DNA of 64,000 nt from Thiobacillus sp. (GTDB lineage Bacteria; Pseudomonadota; Gammaproteobacteria; Burkholderiales; Thiobacillaceae), in contig WGNC01000018.1 in the NCBI GenBank assembly GCA_016124745.1, positions 152,745 to 216,744 on the forward strand. The letters are read 5' to 3'. The first letter of the stretch is position 1; every line of letters begins with the position of its first letter. Below the pieces are notes generated by a model. That model was given only the letters and a program-made list of their open reading frames with translations, was not told where the DNA came from and ran no database searches. A program made the position numbers and the translations under genes. Below, in pieces: positions 53,921-63,155 of the stretch.

Positions 53921-54583
53921 CTAATCCTGCGGAACCGGGCGCGTTCCAGCATGCCCATGAGTTTTCAGAGAATGGCGCATGAATCCCAATACAGGGACGG
54001 CGATGCATAGCAGAAGCCCAAGAATTAGGTAGATGGCCGTGAGAAACCCACCAGGCAGGCCATGATGGCCGATAAAATATTCCAGGCTTGCGATCACCAG
54101 ACCGTGAGCGGCCCCAAAGCCGCCGAAAAACCAGGGTGAATAATCCATGGCGATTGCCTCTGCCCCGCGACCTTCGGCCCATGGCTGGTTATAAACCTTG
54201 AGTACGCCTACGCGAAGTGCCTTGATCTCGTAAAGAATATTCCAGAAGCCCAACACGGATCCCAGGATTACGGAGAACTGGATTATTTCCCATAAAGAAT
54301 GGGCAGGATCGCGGTGAATCAGCCAAGTGAGGGTGGCTGTGGCACTACCAAAGACAAAGCCATGATGAGGACGAAAATTCCCAAGCTTCCATCGAACATC
54401 AAACTCCCATACTTTGCATATATTGGTTCCCACCCCGGGAAGGATATACGCCCATAAAACGGGCAGTAACCAAGCTGCCAGAACCTGGGGCCAATTTTCG
54501 TACTCGCTCCACCACAGGTAGAGTGATAGCGGAGCGAGCACAACAGGTGCGAGGTATTGATATATCCGGATGGGAGAGGTCAT
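53921..54583 (-). CDS. Polytopic membrane protein of unknown family
   Basis: This 220-aa protein has about six hydrophobic segments, with polar motifs CKVWEFDVRWKLGNFRPHHGF between helices 2 and 3 and YEIKALRVGVLKVYNQPW in the middle. I do not recognise the family. ATG 54583 overlaps the radical SAM stop (ATGA); in-frame upstream sequence overlaps that gene. Its position next to the desaturase suggests a lipid-related step or transport of the product. Confidence 0.72.
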   Translation of the reverse strand: MTSPIRIYQYLAPVVLAPLSLYLWWSEYENWPQVLAAWLLPVLWAYILPGVGTNICKVWEFDVRWKLGNFRPHHGFVFGSATATLTWLIHRDPAHSLWEIIQFSVILGSVLGFWNILYEIKALRVGVLKVYNQPWAEGRGAEAIAMDYSPWFFGGFGAAHGLVIASLEYFIGHHGLPGGFLTAIYLILGLLLCIAVPVLGFMRHSLKTHGHAGTRPVPQD

Positions 54584-55911
54584 TTCAACCCAAATCTCAT
54601 GCCGTGTTTTTTGTACAGTTCCTTGCGGAACAACAAGGTATAACGCCAGAACGACAAGGCTCGTGAGAGTGAGCGCAGGTTTGTCTTCCAATCCGAAAAC
54701 CGCTGGACCAGCGAAGAGAAGCTGTTGAATCGGGTGCGTGCTGCATGACAGGCTGCGGTTAGTTCATCCGGCGACATCAGCGTGGGAACGAACGCTGCCT
54801 GATTGAACCGGTACTCAGGGTGCAGCCACCACTTGCCACCATAAAGCAGCCGATTCTGCTCGTCGAGCATTTTGTAGAGCGGCGTGCCAGGATAGGGCAT
54901 GAGGATATTGTAGGCAGCAAGCGTGAATTTGCTTTGCAAGGCAAAATCAACCGTTTCCTCAATGCTTTTAATAGTGTCATGGTCGTATCCGAGCGTAAAG
55001 GCAGCCCAAGTTTGCATCCCATGTTCCCGAAGAATCTTGACCTCCTGCTCGTAATGGGAGAATCCGGATATGTTAGGCGACTTCTTGGCGTCGCGCAGGC
55101 TCGCTGCCGTGATCGATTCAAATCCCATGACGTTGCCCCAGCAGCCACTCCGTTCCATCAACTTCATTAATTCCGGATCTTTGGTCACATCCAGGCTTGC
55201 CTGGCTGATCCATTGAACATTCATCGGAATCAGCGCATGGCATAACTCTTTCAGGGCGATGCGGTTTGATGCGATATTGTCGTCAATGAAAAACAGGAAT
55301 TTGCGCTCCTGACTTTCGATTTCTGTCAGCACTTCATCAATGCGACGCAGATAGTGCTTTTTGTCGAAATACTGGGTGACGGCACAGAAACGGCAGGCAA
55401 ACCGGCAACCTCGAGAAAACTGCATGAGTGACATCGGCAAGTAGCCTTTGCCCTTGTAGAGATCACGACGGGGTAAAACTCCACCGATCTGCGCTACACC
55501 AGGTGGCCCGTAATATTGGGGCTTGAGACGTTTGTTGCGTGCGTCGGCAATTACGTCTTTCCAGGCCGTTTCTGCATCACCGATAAAGATGCTGTCTGCA
55601 TGCTCCTTTGCCTCCTCCGGCAACAGCGAGATATGCATTCCACCCATAATGACCGGTACACCTCGGTCACGGTACTCCTTGGCGATTTCATAGGCTCGAC
55701 GGGCCGTATAGGTTTCAACCGTGATTCCCACCAGATCCGTGGGTTCGTCATAGGGAATGGACTCCATGCGATCATCGTAGAGGACAACTTCAACGTCAGG
55801 TGGCGTCAGTCCTGCCAACACACCCAACATCAGGGGCTCCATGCGGCCCTCATCCACGTAGAGGCTATGCTCGCGCCGCCCGATAGTTGGCTTGATGAGT
55901 GTGAGTTTCAT
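54580..55911 (-). CDS. B12-binding-fold radical SAM protein, copy 1
   Basis: This 443-aa protein has an N-terminal Rossmann (B12-binding-like) domain (about residues 1-140; MKLTLIKPTIG, VIMGGMHISLLPEEA) without a DxHxxG motif, and a radical SAM domain with C169-C173-C176 in SRGCRFACRFC. The segment YPGTPLYKML and a C-terminal DUF4070-like region follow. Such enzymes methylate or rearrange unactivated carbons, for example HpnP-type hopanoid methylases. The substrate here is unknown. Ten bp separate it from copy 2. Confidence 0.9.
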   Translation of the reverse strand: MKLTLIKPTIGRREHSLYVDEGRMEPLMLGVLAGLTPPDVEVVLYDDRMESIPYDEPTDLVGITVETYTARRAYEIAKEYRDRGVPVIMGGMHISLLPEEAKEHADSIFIGDAETAWKDVIADARNKRLKPQYYGPPGVAQIGGVLPRRDLYKGKGYLPMSLMQFSRGCRFACRFCAVTQYFDKKHYLRRIDEVLTEIESQERKFLFFIDDNIASNRIALKELCHALIPMNVQWISQASLDVTKDPELMKLMERSGCWGNVMGFESITAASLRDAKKSPNISGFSHYEQEVKILREHGMQTWAAFTLGYDHDTIKSIEETVDFALQSKFTLAAYNILMPYPGTPLYKMLDEQNRLLYGGKWWLHPEYRFNQAAFVPTLMSPDELTAACHAARTRFNSFSSLVQRFSDWKTNLRSLSRALSFWRYTLLFRKELYKKHGMRFGLK

Positions 55912-55921
55912 GCTGGTTTTG

Positions 55922-57223
55922 TCATGCCCCTAGTTGGCGCCCTTGTTTCTTGTAGATCTCTCGCCTTGAAATCAGATTGGCAATGGCAGTCATGCCCATG
56001 CCAAACAAGGGCATACGGTCATCCGTCCTGAGCACGCGCCGAGCTATCGACGACCAGGCATAGAATTGCTTCTTGGCCTCAAAGGCGCCGAAAGCTAGTT
56101 GCTCCGGTGTCATGGATCGTGGAATGAAAATGGGAGCACCGTAATGGTAATCGGGGTCCAGCCACCAGTGCGGTGACAGGAGCCGATTCTCATCTCGAAG
56201 CCTGTCATATAGCCCTGAGCCCGGTGTGGGTGTCAGCGGATTGAAATTCGCAATCTCCAGTTTCGACTCCAGTGCAAACTCAACGCTGCGCTTGATCGTG
56301 TCAGGCGTATCAAAATCGTATCCAAAAACAAAAGTGCCATAGACCCCTATTCCTCGACGATGCAATTCACGCACTACGTGTTGATATGAGCCAGAGACCT
56401 TGTTCCAGGGTTTTTTCATCTGTTTCAGGTTGGCTGGTTCCAGGCTTTCAAAGCCGATAAGGACATAGGTGCAACCCGCCTCCGCCAACTTGTCGAGCAG
56501 CTTGGCATCGCGTGCAACATCTATGCTCATTTGGCAGGACCATTTCAACTTTAATGGCTTGAGTACACACAGCAGCGCATCAAGGTCGGCCTTGGAACTG
56601 AATAGGTTGTCATCGACGAAGAAAACCAGCCGGTTACGGTTGAGTTGTTCAAGCTCGGATTGCATCAAGATTGCAGGCCGAACCCGTGTCAAAGGACCGT
56701 AGAAGGAGTGGATTGAACAAAAGTCACAGGCGAAACGGCAGCCCCTGCCGTACTGTACAAGCTCGACAGGCGCGTATTTCTTCCCAATAAAAATCGATCG
56801 ATCCACCCGGTAATCTACCAAGGACGCCTGATTGTTGCCCTGGTAGCGCCGCTTGAGTCCACCATGCGCAGCATCGTCAAGCAAGGTTTCCCAAGTGCCT
56901 TCCGCGTCGCCTGTCACAACCGCATCAGCATGCTGCAATGCTTCATCCGGCAGAAAAGTAGGGTGGTACCCGCCCATGACAACACGCTTACCTTGTTGCC
57001 GGAAATCATCTGCGAGTTGATAAGCCCGGCGAGCGGTGAAGGTTTCAACGCTCATTGCGATCAGGTCGGCGTCCAACGTGGTTGGAATGGGTTCGGCTTT
57101 GTCATCGTAGAATGAAACATCATGCCCGTTGGAGCGCGCAGCAAGAATCCCCATGGCTAAGGGCGGCATGGCGTCTGAAGATCGGTAATCCCCAATATTC
57201 GGACGGATCAGGGCGATTTTCAC
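55922..57223 (-). CDS. B12-binding-fold radical SAM protein, copy 2
   Basis: This 433-aa paralogue starts MKIALIRPNIGDYRS and has C162-C166-C169 in GRGCRFACDFC, VMGGYHPTFLPDEA in the Rossmann domain and TPGSGLYDRL near the end. It is about the same length as copies 1 and 3 but clearly different in sequence, so it probably does a different step rather than being a recent duplicate. The start overlaps the GNAT-like gene stop (ATGA). Confidence 0.9.
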   Translation of the reverse strand: MKIALIRPNIGDYRSSDAMPPLAMGILAARSNGHDVSFYDDKAEPIPTTLDADLIAMSVETFTARRAYQLADDFRQQGKRVVMGGYHPTFLPDEALQHADAVVTGDAEGTWETLLDDAAHGGLKRRYQGNNQASLVDYRVDRSIFIGKKYAPVELVQYGRGCRFACDFCSIHSFYGPLTRVRPAILMQSELEQLNRNRLVFFVDDNLFSSKADLDALLCVLKPLKLKWSCQMSIDVARDAKLLDKLAEAGCTYVLIGFESLEPANLKQMKKPWNKVSGSYQHVVRELHRRGIGVYGTFVFGYDFDTPDTIKRSVEFALESKLEIANFNPLTPTPGSGLYDRLRDENRLLSPHWWLDPDYHYGAPIFIPRSMTPEQLAFGAFEAKKQFYAWSSIARRVLRTDDRMPLFGMGMTAIANLISRREIYKKQGRQLGA

Positions 57224-58263
57224 AGCACAGCGACCTCGGGTTGTGCGGGCCGTCCGTCGAGTTCGAGAACGTCACCGAAACCCACCACATAGACTTGCGT
57301 ACGGTACATGAGTGGTTTGAACTTGCGCTGTATCAGCTCACTGCATGGGTGTTGAGAATTGAGTCCCAGCGCTAACACTTTGCTGGGACAGAGAGCGGCG
57401 GCGTCACTAACCAAGTCCACGAACAACCCCGGCTGTTTTATCGGTGCGGCCAGAAAAGATAGGAAAGTCTGGTCAAGACTTTCCCCGACTGGGGGCAACT
57501 CCACCTTCCTTGCCAGCCGTGCATATGCATTGTAAGCAGGCACCAATGTGGCAAGCGGTCGGCGATACGCCCGTGCCACAACTTGCTTGTAGCTTTGCTG
57601 GTTCCAGAGCGCCATACACGCGCTGATACGACCACCCTTGTCGTGGACATAAAACGTAGCCCCGGTGAGTCGGGCAATTTCAGGCGTCAGTGCTGGGGCA
57701 AATTGCCATTGGGTGGCTTGCTGATTGTAGAAATCACACAACGCCTCCATTTGTCCCGTCCGAACAGGACTCCACAGGGCAAGCGAATGGCCGCGGACGC
57801 GTGGTAAAGCAAAGGTGATCATTTCGCCAGCAGGCTTATAGATTGGCATACCTTTGAGGTTTGCTTCGAGCATGCGCCGGGCAGGCTGGTTTTCGGAGGC
57901 AATGCATGTGTACCACGATTTGGGTTGCCCGCCGGTGCTCAGATACCGCAATGAAGCGTAGCCATCGCGCAGAACCCGCACCTGATTTCGATACGAGGAG
58001 TCAATCCGAAGTGCTCCCAGATAACCCAATTTCTGGGCCAATCCATTGATGTGCACCGGATGGTTTGCACAGGTGTACATTCCCACGGCTGCTGGACCCT
58101 GACGGGCAATCACGGTCCAATCCTGGCCAAACCTGTTCTGGCCAGCAAAAAACGAAGGCTCGCGCTCGATCGACATCGAGACCCACGATTGCATGCTGTT
58201 TTCCCGCAACAGGCGACGAAGGTCCGGGTTGTCTTGCTCTGTGGCAATTTCAAATGTCGTCAT
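57220..58263 (-). CDS. GNAT-like acyltransferase, copy 2
   Basis: This 347-aa protein looks like a GNAT-fold protein: AVGMYTCANHPVHINGLAQKLGYLGALRIDSSYRNQVRVLRDGY fits the acyl-CoA-binding region, and a second domain-like half follows (about residues 175-330). No close characterised relative is recognised. It overlaps radical SAM genes by 4 nt at both ends, so it is tightly bound into the pathway. It may acylate an amine of the product or intermediate. Confidence 0.68.
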   Translation of the reverse strand: MTTFEIATEQDNPDLRRLLRENSMQSWVSMSIEREPSFFAGQNRFGQDWTVIARQGPAAVGMYTCANHPVHINGLAQKLGYLGALRIDSSYRNQVRVLRDGYASLRYLSTGGQPKSWYTCIASENQPARRMLEANLKGMPIYKPAGEMITFALPRVRGHSLALWSPVRTGQMEALCDFYNQQATQWQFAPALTPEIARLTGATFYVHDKGGRISACMALWNQQSYKQVVARAYRRPLATLVPAYNAYARLARKVELPPVGESLDQTFLSFLAAPIKQPGLFVDLVSDAAALCPSKVLALGLNSQHPCSELIQRKFKPLMYRTQVYVVGFGDVLELDGRPAQPEVAVL

Positions 58264-59606
58264 GAAACTTCCAAGAGCGTTCCTTGCCAGGTTTCATCGC
58301 CCAGTGGATAACCGTTACGAAGCGAAATATCACCACGGTGCATCATGTTGATCGGAAAATAGTTTCGGAACATGAAGAAGTCGCTGTAATTGCGGGCGCT
58401 ACGTTTGAGAATGCTTGACCAGCCATAAAATCGACGACGTGCAGCAATGCATCCTTGGGTGATTGCTTCATGTCCTAGCCCTCTGGGCATGAACGGCAGT
58501 TCGTTATAACGGTAAGCCGGATCGAGCCACCAAGCCTCATAGCGCAATCGACCTTCCTTCTGTAGTCGTGCATAGAGCGGCGTTCCCGGAAAAGGAGTCA
58601 AATGATTGAACGCTGCGATATACATGTCCTCGGCCTGCGCAAAATCGACTGCTTGCCCAAAGGACTGTTCGTTGTCATTGTCGTAACCGAAGACAAAGGT
58701 ACCGTAAACAGAAATGCCTGCGCGCCGCAGGTTAGCCAGCGCCGCAGCGTAACCCCCCTTCATCGTGTTGAACCGTTTGTTCATTTGCTTCAGGTTTTCA
58801 GCATCAAGCGATTCAAAGCCGATAAGAACTCCTCGGCATCCGCTACGCGCTAACATAGATAGAAACGCCTCGTCATGTGCGGCATTGATGCTCATCTGGG
58901 TGATCCAACGCACCTTCATCCGCTCCAACTCTGGCAGGAATGCTTTTCCAGCCTTGATATCCCCGGCAAAGTTGTCATCAACAAAGAAAAACAGTTTTTT
59001 CTTGTCCCGCAGCAACTCAAGTTCATTCAGGACGTCGGAAACGGGACGCGAACGATAACTTCTATCGAAAAAGGTCTGGATGGCACAAAATTCACAGGGA
59101 AACCGGCAGCCCCGCCCCGTTTCAACAAGGCCGATGGGCAGATATCGCTTGCCTCTGAAAAGTGATCGATCCACACGAATTTTCGCAAGATCGCTGCGTT
59201 CTCCGTTGTAACGGCGTTGCAAGGTATTGTGGCGAAGGTCATCCAGCACTTCATGCCAAACTGCTTCGGCTTCACCCGTTACGATAGCATCGCCATACCG
59301 CAAGGCTTCCTCAGGCATCAGGGTCGGATGGAAGCCACCCATGATGACGGGAACACCACGCCGCCGGTACTCGCTTGCTATTTGATAGGCACGACGAGCG
59401 GTGTAGGTCTCCACCGGGATCGCCACCGCGTCTGTTTGCTCGTCAAATGGTATGTCTTCCATTCGATCGTCATAGAACCTGAGGTTGACATCGGGCGGCG
59501 TGAGGCCTGCAAGCGTCGCGATCGGGAGAGGCTCCATCTGCCAGGTCCGAATATATGACTCGCCGGCACGGTGGCCGATAGCCGGATGGATTAGCGTTAC
59601 CCGCAT
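58260..59606 (-). CDS. B12-binding-fold radical SAM protein, copy 3
   Basis: This 448-aa paralogue starts MRVTLIHPAIGHRAGES and has C167-C171-C174 in GRGCRFPCEFC, VIMGGFHPTLMPEEA and FPGTPLYARL. It is closest to copy 1 in its N-terminal segment (TLAGLTPPDV and YDDRME are shared). The start overlaps copy 4 by 10 bp. Likely a B12-dependent methylase or carbon-skeleton enzyme; not certain. Confidence 0.9.
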   Translation of the reverse strand: MRVTLIHPAIGHRAGESYIRTWQMEPLPIATLAGLTPPDVNLRFYDDRMEDIPFDEQTDAVAIPVETYTARRAYQIASEYRRRGVPVIMGGFHPTLMPEEALRYGDAIVTGEAEAVWHEVLDDLRHNTLQRRYNGERSDLAKIRVDRSLFRGKRYLPIGLVETGRGCRFPCEFCAIQTFFDRSYRSRPVSDVLNELELLRDKKKLFFFVDDNFAGDIKAGKAFLPELERMKVRWITQMSINAAHDEAFLSMLARSGCRGVLIGFESLDAENLKQMNKRFNTMKGGYAAALANLRRAGISVYGTFVFGYDNDNEQSFGQAVDFAQAEDMYIAAFNHLTPFPGTPLYARLQKEGRLRYEAWWLDPAYRYNELPFMPRGLGHEAITQGCIAARRRFYGWSSILKRSARNYSDFFMFRNYFPINMMHRGDISLRNGYPLGDETWQGTLLEVS

Positions 59607-60985
59607 ACTATTTTGTTCTTGTCGGCCGGAAGAATCGGGACCGAGGCAACACGCGGTGGCATTGCCTGCAAGGGCCAGTCACAGGTGTAGAACCGATGCA
59701 GATTATGTGCGTAAAACCGATAGCCCATGTTTGCCGTCAAGGCCAGTGGCTGGAAGTTACGGGCTCGCCACAAGCGCTTCATGATGGCGGGCCAGCGGTA
59801 AACTTCCTTCCAGGCACGTTCATGTCCGATCGCGAGTTCCTGCACAGACATGCCCTTGGGCTGGAACACCACATGCTGGCCGTCGTATAGCTCCCAGTCA
59901 CGGGTCAGAATACGGCCCTCCTGATCCAGACGATGGTGCAGAGGAGTACCCGGGAATGGAGTGAGAACTGCGAAACGAGGGAGATCAATGCCCGCGTCCA
60001 GAGCGAATTCAACTGTTGCGTCGAATACATCCGGGGTGTCATGGTCAAGCCCAAAAACGAAACAACCCTGTACTGAAATGCCCAAATGATGCAGATCGGT
60101 GATGACTTGCTTGAAGTCAACTGATCCATTGAATCGCTTCTTGGCATCATGCAAGCTTTTCTGGTTCACAGTTTCCAGCCCAAGGAGCAATCCTTTACAG
60201 CCGCTGCGTGCAACCAGTTCCATGAGTTCCCGGTCGTGCGCCAGGAGCACTGTTGATAGTCCGAACCACTGAACATTCAGCGGAATGAGTTGAGTAAACA
60301 GCTCACGGGCGTAATTCGCGTCCGAAATAAGGTTGAGGTCTACAAAGATAAGTTTTTTCTGCCCAAATCTCCGGATGTCCTCGATAACCCACTCGACTGG
60401 CTTTTGGTATTGCTTCCGTCCCCACGCCGAAGGCGCCACACAAAACTCACAGTCGTGTGCACATGAGCGGGTGGCTTCGAAGACTGCTTGGGTCAGAAAC
60501 TGTCCCTTGTCGAACAGGTCTCGACGCGCAAACGGCATGTCAGGACGGTCCAAGCTAAATCCGGGCTCCTGGTAGTACGCCGGTTGCAAGTTACCATGGG
60601 CGAAATCGCGCAGCAGCTGTGGCCAACTGTCTTCAGCGTATCCCACGCAAATAGCGTCAGCATGCTGAGTCGCCTCCTGAGGCATCAACGTTACATGCGG
60701 CCCCCCCAGCACGACTGTTTTCCCCTGTGCGCGGTACATGGCCGCAAGTTCATATGCGCGCTTCGCAGTGCCGGTAATGACGGTAAGCCCGACCAGATCG
60801 GCGTCGAGCGAGTCAGGAACGAGTTCGATGCCTTCGTCATACAGTTTTACCTGTGCAGAAAGCTCATCGGGAATCAACGCCGCCAAGGTGGTTAAGGTTA
60901 GCGGTTGGTAGCGCAATGACTTCTTGAAAATGCCGCCACGATGCCGGTAAAGGGGCCCTTTGGGGGAAATGAGCGCAATTTTCAT
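59597..60985 (-). CDS. B12-binding-fold radical SAM protein, copy 4 (divergent)
   Basis: This 462-aa protein starts MKIALISPKGPLYRHRGG and has C175-C179-C182 in TRSCAHDCEFC, VVLGGPHVTLMPQEA and FPGTPLHHRL. It is more divergent than copies 1-3 (SCAHDCEFC instead of GCRFACxFC). ATG 60985 overlaps the GH3 stop (ATGA) and gives the same N-terminal pattern as the others; three extra upstream codons are possible. Confidence 0.88.
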   Translation of the reverse strand: MKIALISPKGPLYRHRGGIFKKSLRYQPLTLTTLAALIPDELSAQVKLYDEGIELVPDSLDADLVGLTVITGTAKRAYELAAMYRAQGKTVVLGGPHVTLMPQEATQHADAICVGYAEDSWPQLLRDFAHGNLQPAYYQEPGFSLDRPDMPFARRDLFDKGQFLTQAVFEATRSCAHDCEFCVAPSAWGRKQYQKPVEWVIEDIRRFGQKKLIFVDLNLISDANYARELFTQLIPLNVQWFGLSTVLLAHDRELMELVARSGCKGLLLGLETVNQKSLHDAKKRFNGSVDFKQVITDLHHLGISVQGCFVFGLDHDTPDVFDATVEFALDAGIDLPRFAVLTPFPGTPLHHRLDQEGRILTRDWELYDGQHVVFQPKGMSVQELAIGHERAWKEVYRWPAIMKRLWRARNFQPLALTANMGYRFYAHNLHRFYTCDWPLQAMPPRVASVPILPADKNKIVCG

Positions 60986-62358
60986 ATACGGCATCCTTCA
61001 AACAAGCCAAGCCAGAATTCCTCTGAGCGTAATGCAGTAGGTTTCACATCACCAAGCCGTACCCCGCGCTGCCGCATAACTTTTTCGACGATCAGTAAAG
61101 GGGATCTGCACTTTAAGGCCCGTGGGGGAGCAAGTTGCCCAATTTTACGGGCGTATGCATATTGGGGATTTATGCCCAAGTGGTTATCGAGCAGGGAGAG
61201 AATATCTGGGCCGACATCATGCTCAGAAATCAGGACGTACCCAGGGCGCGTCACATCCGGAACAAGCATGGCGAATCCAGGGATCATCTCCAGGCACTTG
61301 CCGACAAACGCTTCCGTCAGTTTTTCACCTACCAGGTCGCTCGTAAGAGCGTCGCGGCCAATGAATTCGAGTAGCGGGCGGCCATCCGAATTGCAGCCAT
61401 CGTATCGCACTCGATCACCCGTCATGTAGCGATAAAGGCCACTTGCTGTGGTTACCATGACCTCATATTCCGCGTTGAGGGCGAGTTCCGAATCGAGCAG
61501 AACTTGACCATTTTGGGCAAATTCGAAGAACCCGGGGCACGCAAGAGCAGGTTGGCCCGTCAAATCCGGTACGGTAACGACGGCCTCAGTCGACAAGAGG
61601 CCTTTGGGCTCGATGACAGCATGTGGAAAAAGTCGCCGGATGTCTTTTACGTATCGATGCGAGGGACCGGATGTCCAACAACTCACCACTTTTAAATCTG
61701 GCCAAAGTTCCCGGGTATCAGGGAAGTCGGCCAGTAGTCTTAGTAGGAATGTGGGGCTCCAGGCTGAGATCAACTCAAGATCATGCGCCGCGCGCAGATA
61801 CTCGCGTGTTTGTGCTCGCCAAACCGAGATATCCTGAATATCGGACACACTGAATGGCACCGCTGTTTGCTGATACAGCACATATCCGGCGCGCTCGCCC
61901 AGATAGGCTGCATCCGAAAGGCCTACAGGCACAGAACCAATAAATTCCGGCTTTCTTGCCGCAGGACTGATAGAGAAATAGGCTCGGCCCGTAATGCCAT
62001 GGCGGCGCACGGTATTGGCAAGCCATGGAACGATGCATGTCTGGAAATCCTGCAAACCTTGTGCCGAGTATGGAATCAGCTTGCTGCCCCCTGAGCTGCC
62101 TCCGGTACGTTCGTAAGCAACGGGCCGCCCTGTGAACAGGACATCTGGTTCACCCGCCTGGATGCGGGTGAGATATGGCACCAAGTCCTCATAGCGAGAA
62201 ACAGGAACTTGGCTTCGGAAGTCCGCCACTGCAAGGGGGCTGCCAAATTGTTGAAGGTAAGCGGTGTGGCTATTCGTTCTAAGCAATGCCTCCAACCAAA
62301 CCAATGGATCACACGAAGGTTCCTCTACCGGAAGAAGCCCCCATGGACTGTTCGTCAC
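60982..62358 (-). CDS. GH3-family acyl-adenylating amidosynthetase-like protein (GTG start)
   Basis: This 458-aa protein resembles bacterial members of the GH3 auxin-responsive promoter family. An ATP-binding motif TGGSSGGSK lies at about residues 85-93, and an ANL-like core follows with SPSHRYVKDIRR and YMTGDRVRY. GH3 enzymes adenylate an acyl acid and join it to an amino acid or amine. GTG 62358 overlaps the upstream stop (GTGA) like the other operon junctions; an ATG at 62439 would overlap by 85 bp. The acyl substrate is unknown. Confidence 0.82.
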   Translation of the reverse strand: MTNSPWGLLPVEEPSCDPLVWLEALLRTNSHTAYLQQFGSPLAVADFRSQVPVSRYEDLVPYLTRIQAGEPDVLFTGRPVAYERTGGSSGGSKLIPYSAQGLQDFQTCIVPWLANTVRRHGITGRAYFSISPAARKPEFIGSVPVGLSDAAYLGERAGYVLYQQTAVPFSVSDIQDISVWRAQTREYLRAAHDLELISAWSPTFLLRLLADFPDTRELWPDLKVVSCWTSGPSHRYVKDIRRLFPHAVIEPKGLLSTEAVVTVPDLTGQPALACPGFFEFAQNGQVLLDSELALNAEYEVMVTTASGLYRYMTGDRVRYDGCNSDGRPLLEFIGRDALTSDLVGEKLTEAFVGKCLEMIPGFAMLVPDVTRPGYVLISEHDVGPDILSLLDNHLGINPQYAYARKIGQLAPPRALKCRSPLLIVEKVMRQRGVRLGDVKPTALRSEEFWLGLFEGCRI

Positions 62359-63089
62359 AGACAATTCGCCTCTTCGCTCAAGGCCCGCCGAAAGACACGC
62401 GCCGTCAAGGGTTTCATGTTGAATAGCTCCATCTCGCAAACGCAGACTAGCTCATGGCCTCGCAGATAGTCTGGGTTCTTGGCTAGAAAAAACTGGGTTG
62501 CGGGCTTGGTCAACTCTTCGGAGGTTGGATAGGCGATGCTGTCTTTAAGATGGCCCCTGGATTCGCAAAATTCGACAACACCGGTCTTGTTGTTATATTC
62601 CAAACCGAACATTTCTGTAGCCAACTGATCAGCAAGAGGCTTGAGATCAGCCCGATCGAACTCCCAGTGAGGGAAAAATGACTTGCCGAATACTGACAAA
62701 TACTTAAAAGTTCTGTGTCCCTTAACCAGAAGGAACCAGTAAAGAGGAACTGTTGGTGACTTGCGTTTTATCTCACCTAGGCGCGTTATCCAGGAGAAGG
62801 CTAGCTTTTGCTGTCCCCAGTGCAGAGCATTGACTATGGTGTCACCGGAATATAGAACTCGCACCAACTGACCGCGCCAGGAAACCTCGAAAACCTTCAG
62901 AGTCGTAAACCCTACCAGTTCCCCTCCGTAGTACAACAGCAAAGCTTCATCCTTTTGCGACAGATCGTGGCGGAACAGCTTTTGCGAACTCCCGTCGTAA
63001 TTTTCAAGGTAGATCGAAGCCATTTCTTCAATGACCTTGGCTGGAAGGTTGGACACAGGAACTACATGCGTTTGATACTCTGCTTTCAT
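62355..63089 (-). CDS. GNAT-like acyltransferase, copy 1
   Basis: This 244-aa protein has a GNAT-like N-terminal half (GGELVGFTTLKVFEVSWRGQLVRVLYSGDTIV) and a less defined C-terminal half. It is not an obvious relative of copy 2 by length. It is the first gene of the nine-gene operon, 38 bp from a candidate -10 box. A role in acyl transfer is an inference from fold-like patterns. Confidence 0.62.
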   Translation of the reverse strand: MKAEYQTHVVPVSNLPAKVIEEMASIYLENYDGSSQKLFRHDLSQKDEALLLYYGGELVGFTTLKVFEVSWRGQLVRVLYSGDTIVNALHWGQQKLAFSWITRLGEIKRKSPTVPLYWFLLVKGHRTFKYLSVFGKSFFPHWEFDRADLKPLADQLATEMFGLEYNNKTGVVEFCESRGHLKDSIAYPTSEELTKPATQFFLAKNPDYLRGHELVCVCEMELFNMKPLTARVFRRALSEEANCL

Positions 63090-63126
63090 CTAACAGCGGA
63101 TAGAAGTTGTACAGGTTGCCTTAACA

Positions 63127-63155
63127 ATTATTTTCTGATTTGTAAGTGGCATCAA
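63127..63155 (-). promoter_or_regulatory. Candidate promoter of the radical SAM/GH3 operon
   Basis: On the minus strand TTGATG (63150-63155) and AATAAT (63127-63132) are separated by exactly 17 bp. The -10 box ends 37 bp before the first gene's ATG. Matches to sigma70 consensus are 4/6 and 5/6. Confidence 0.55.
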
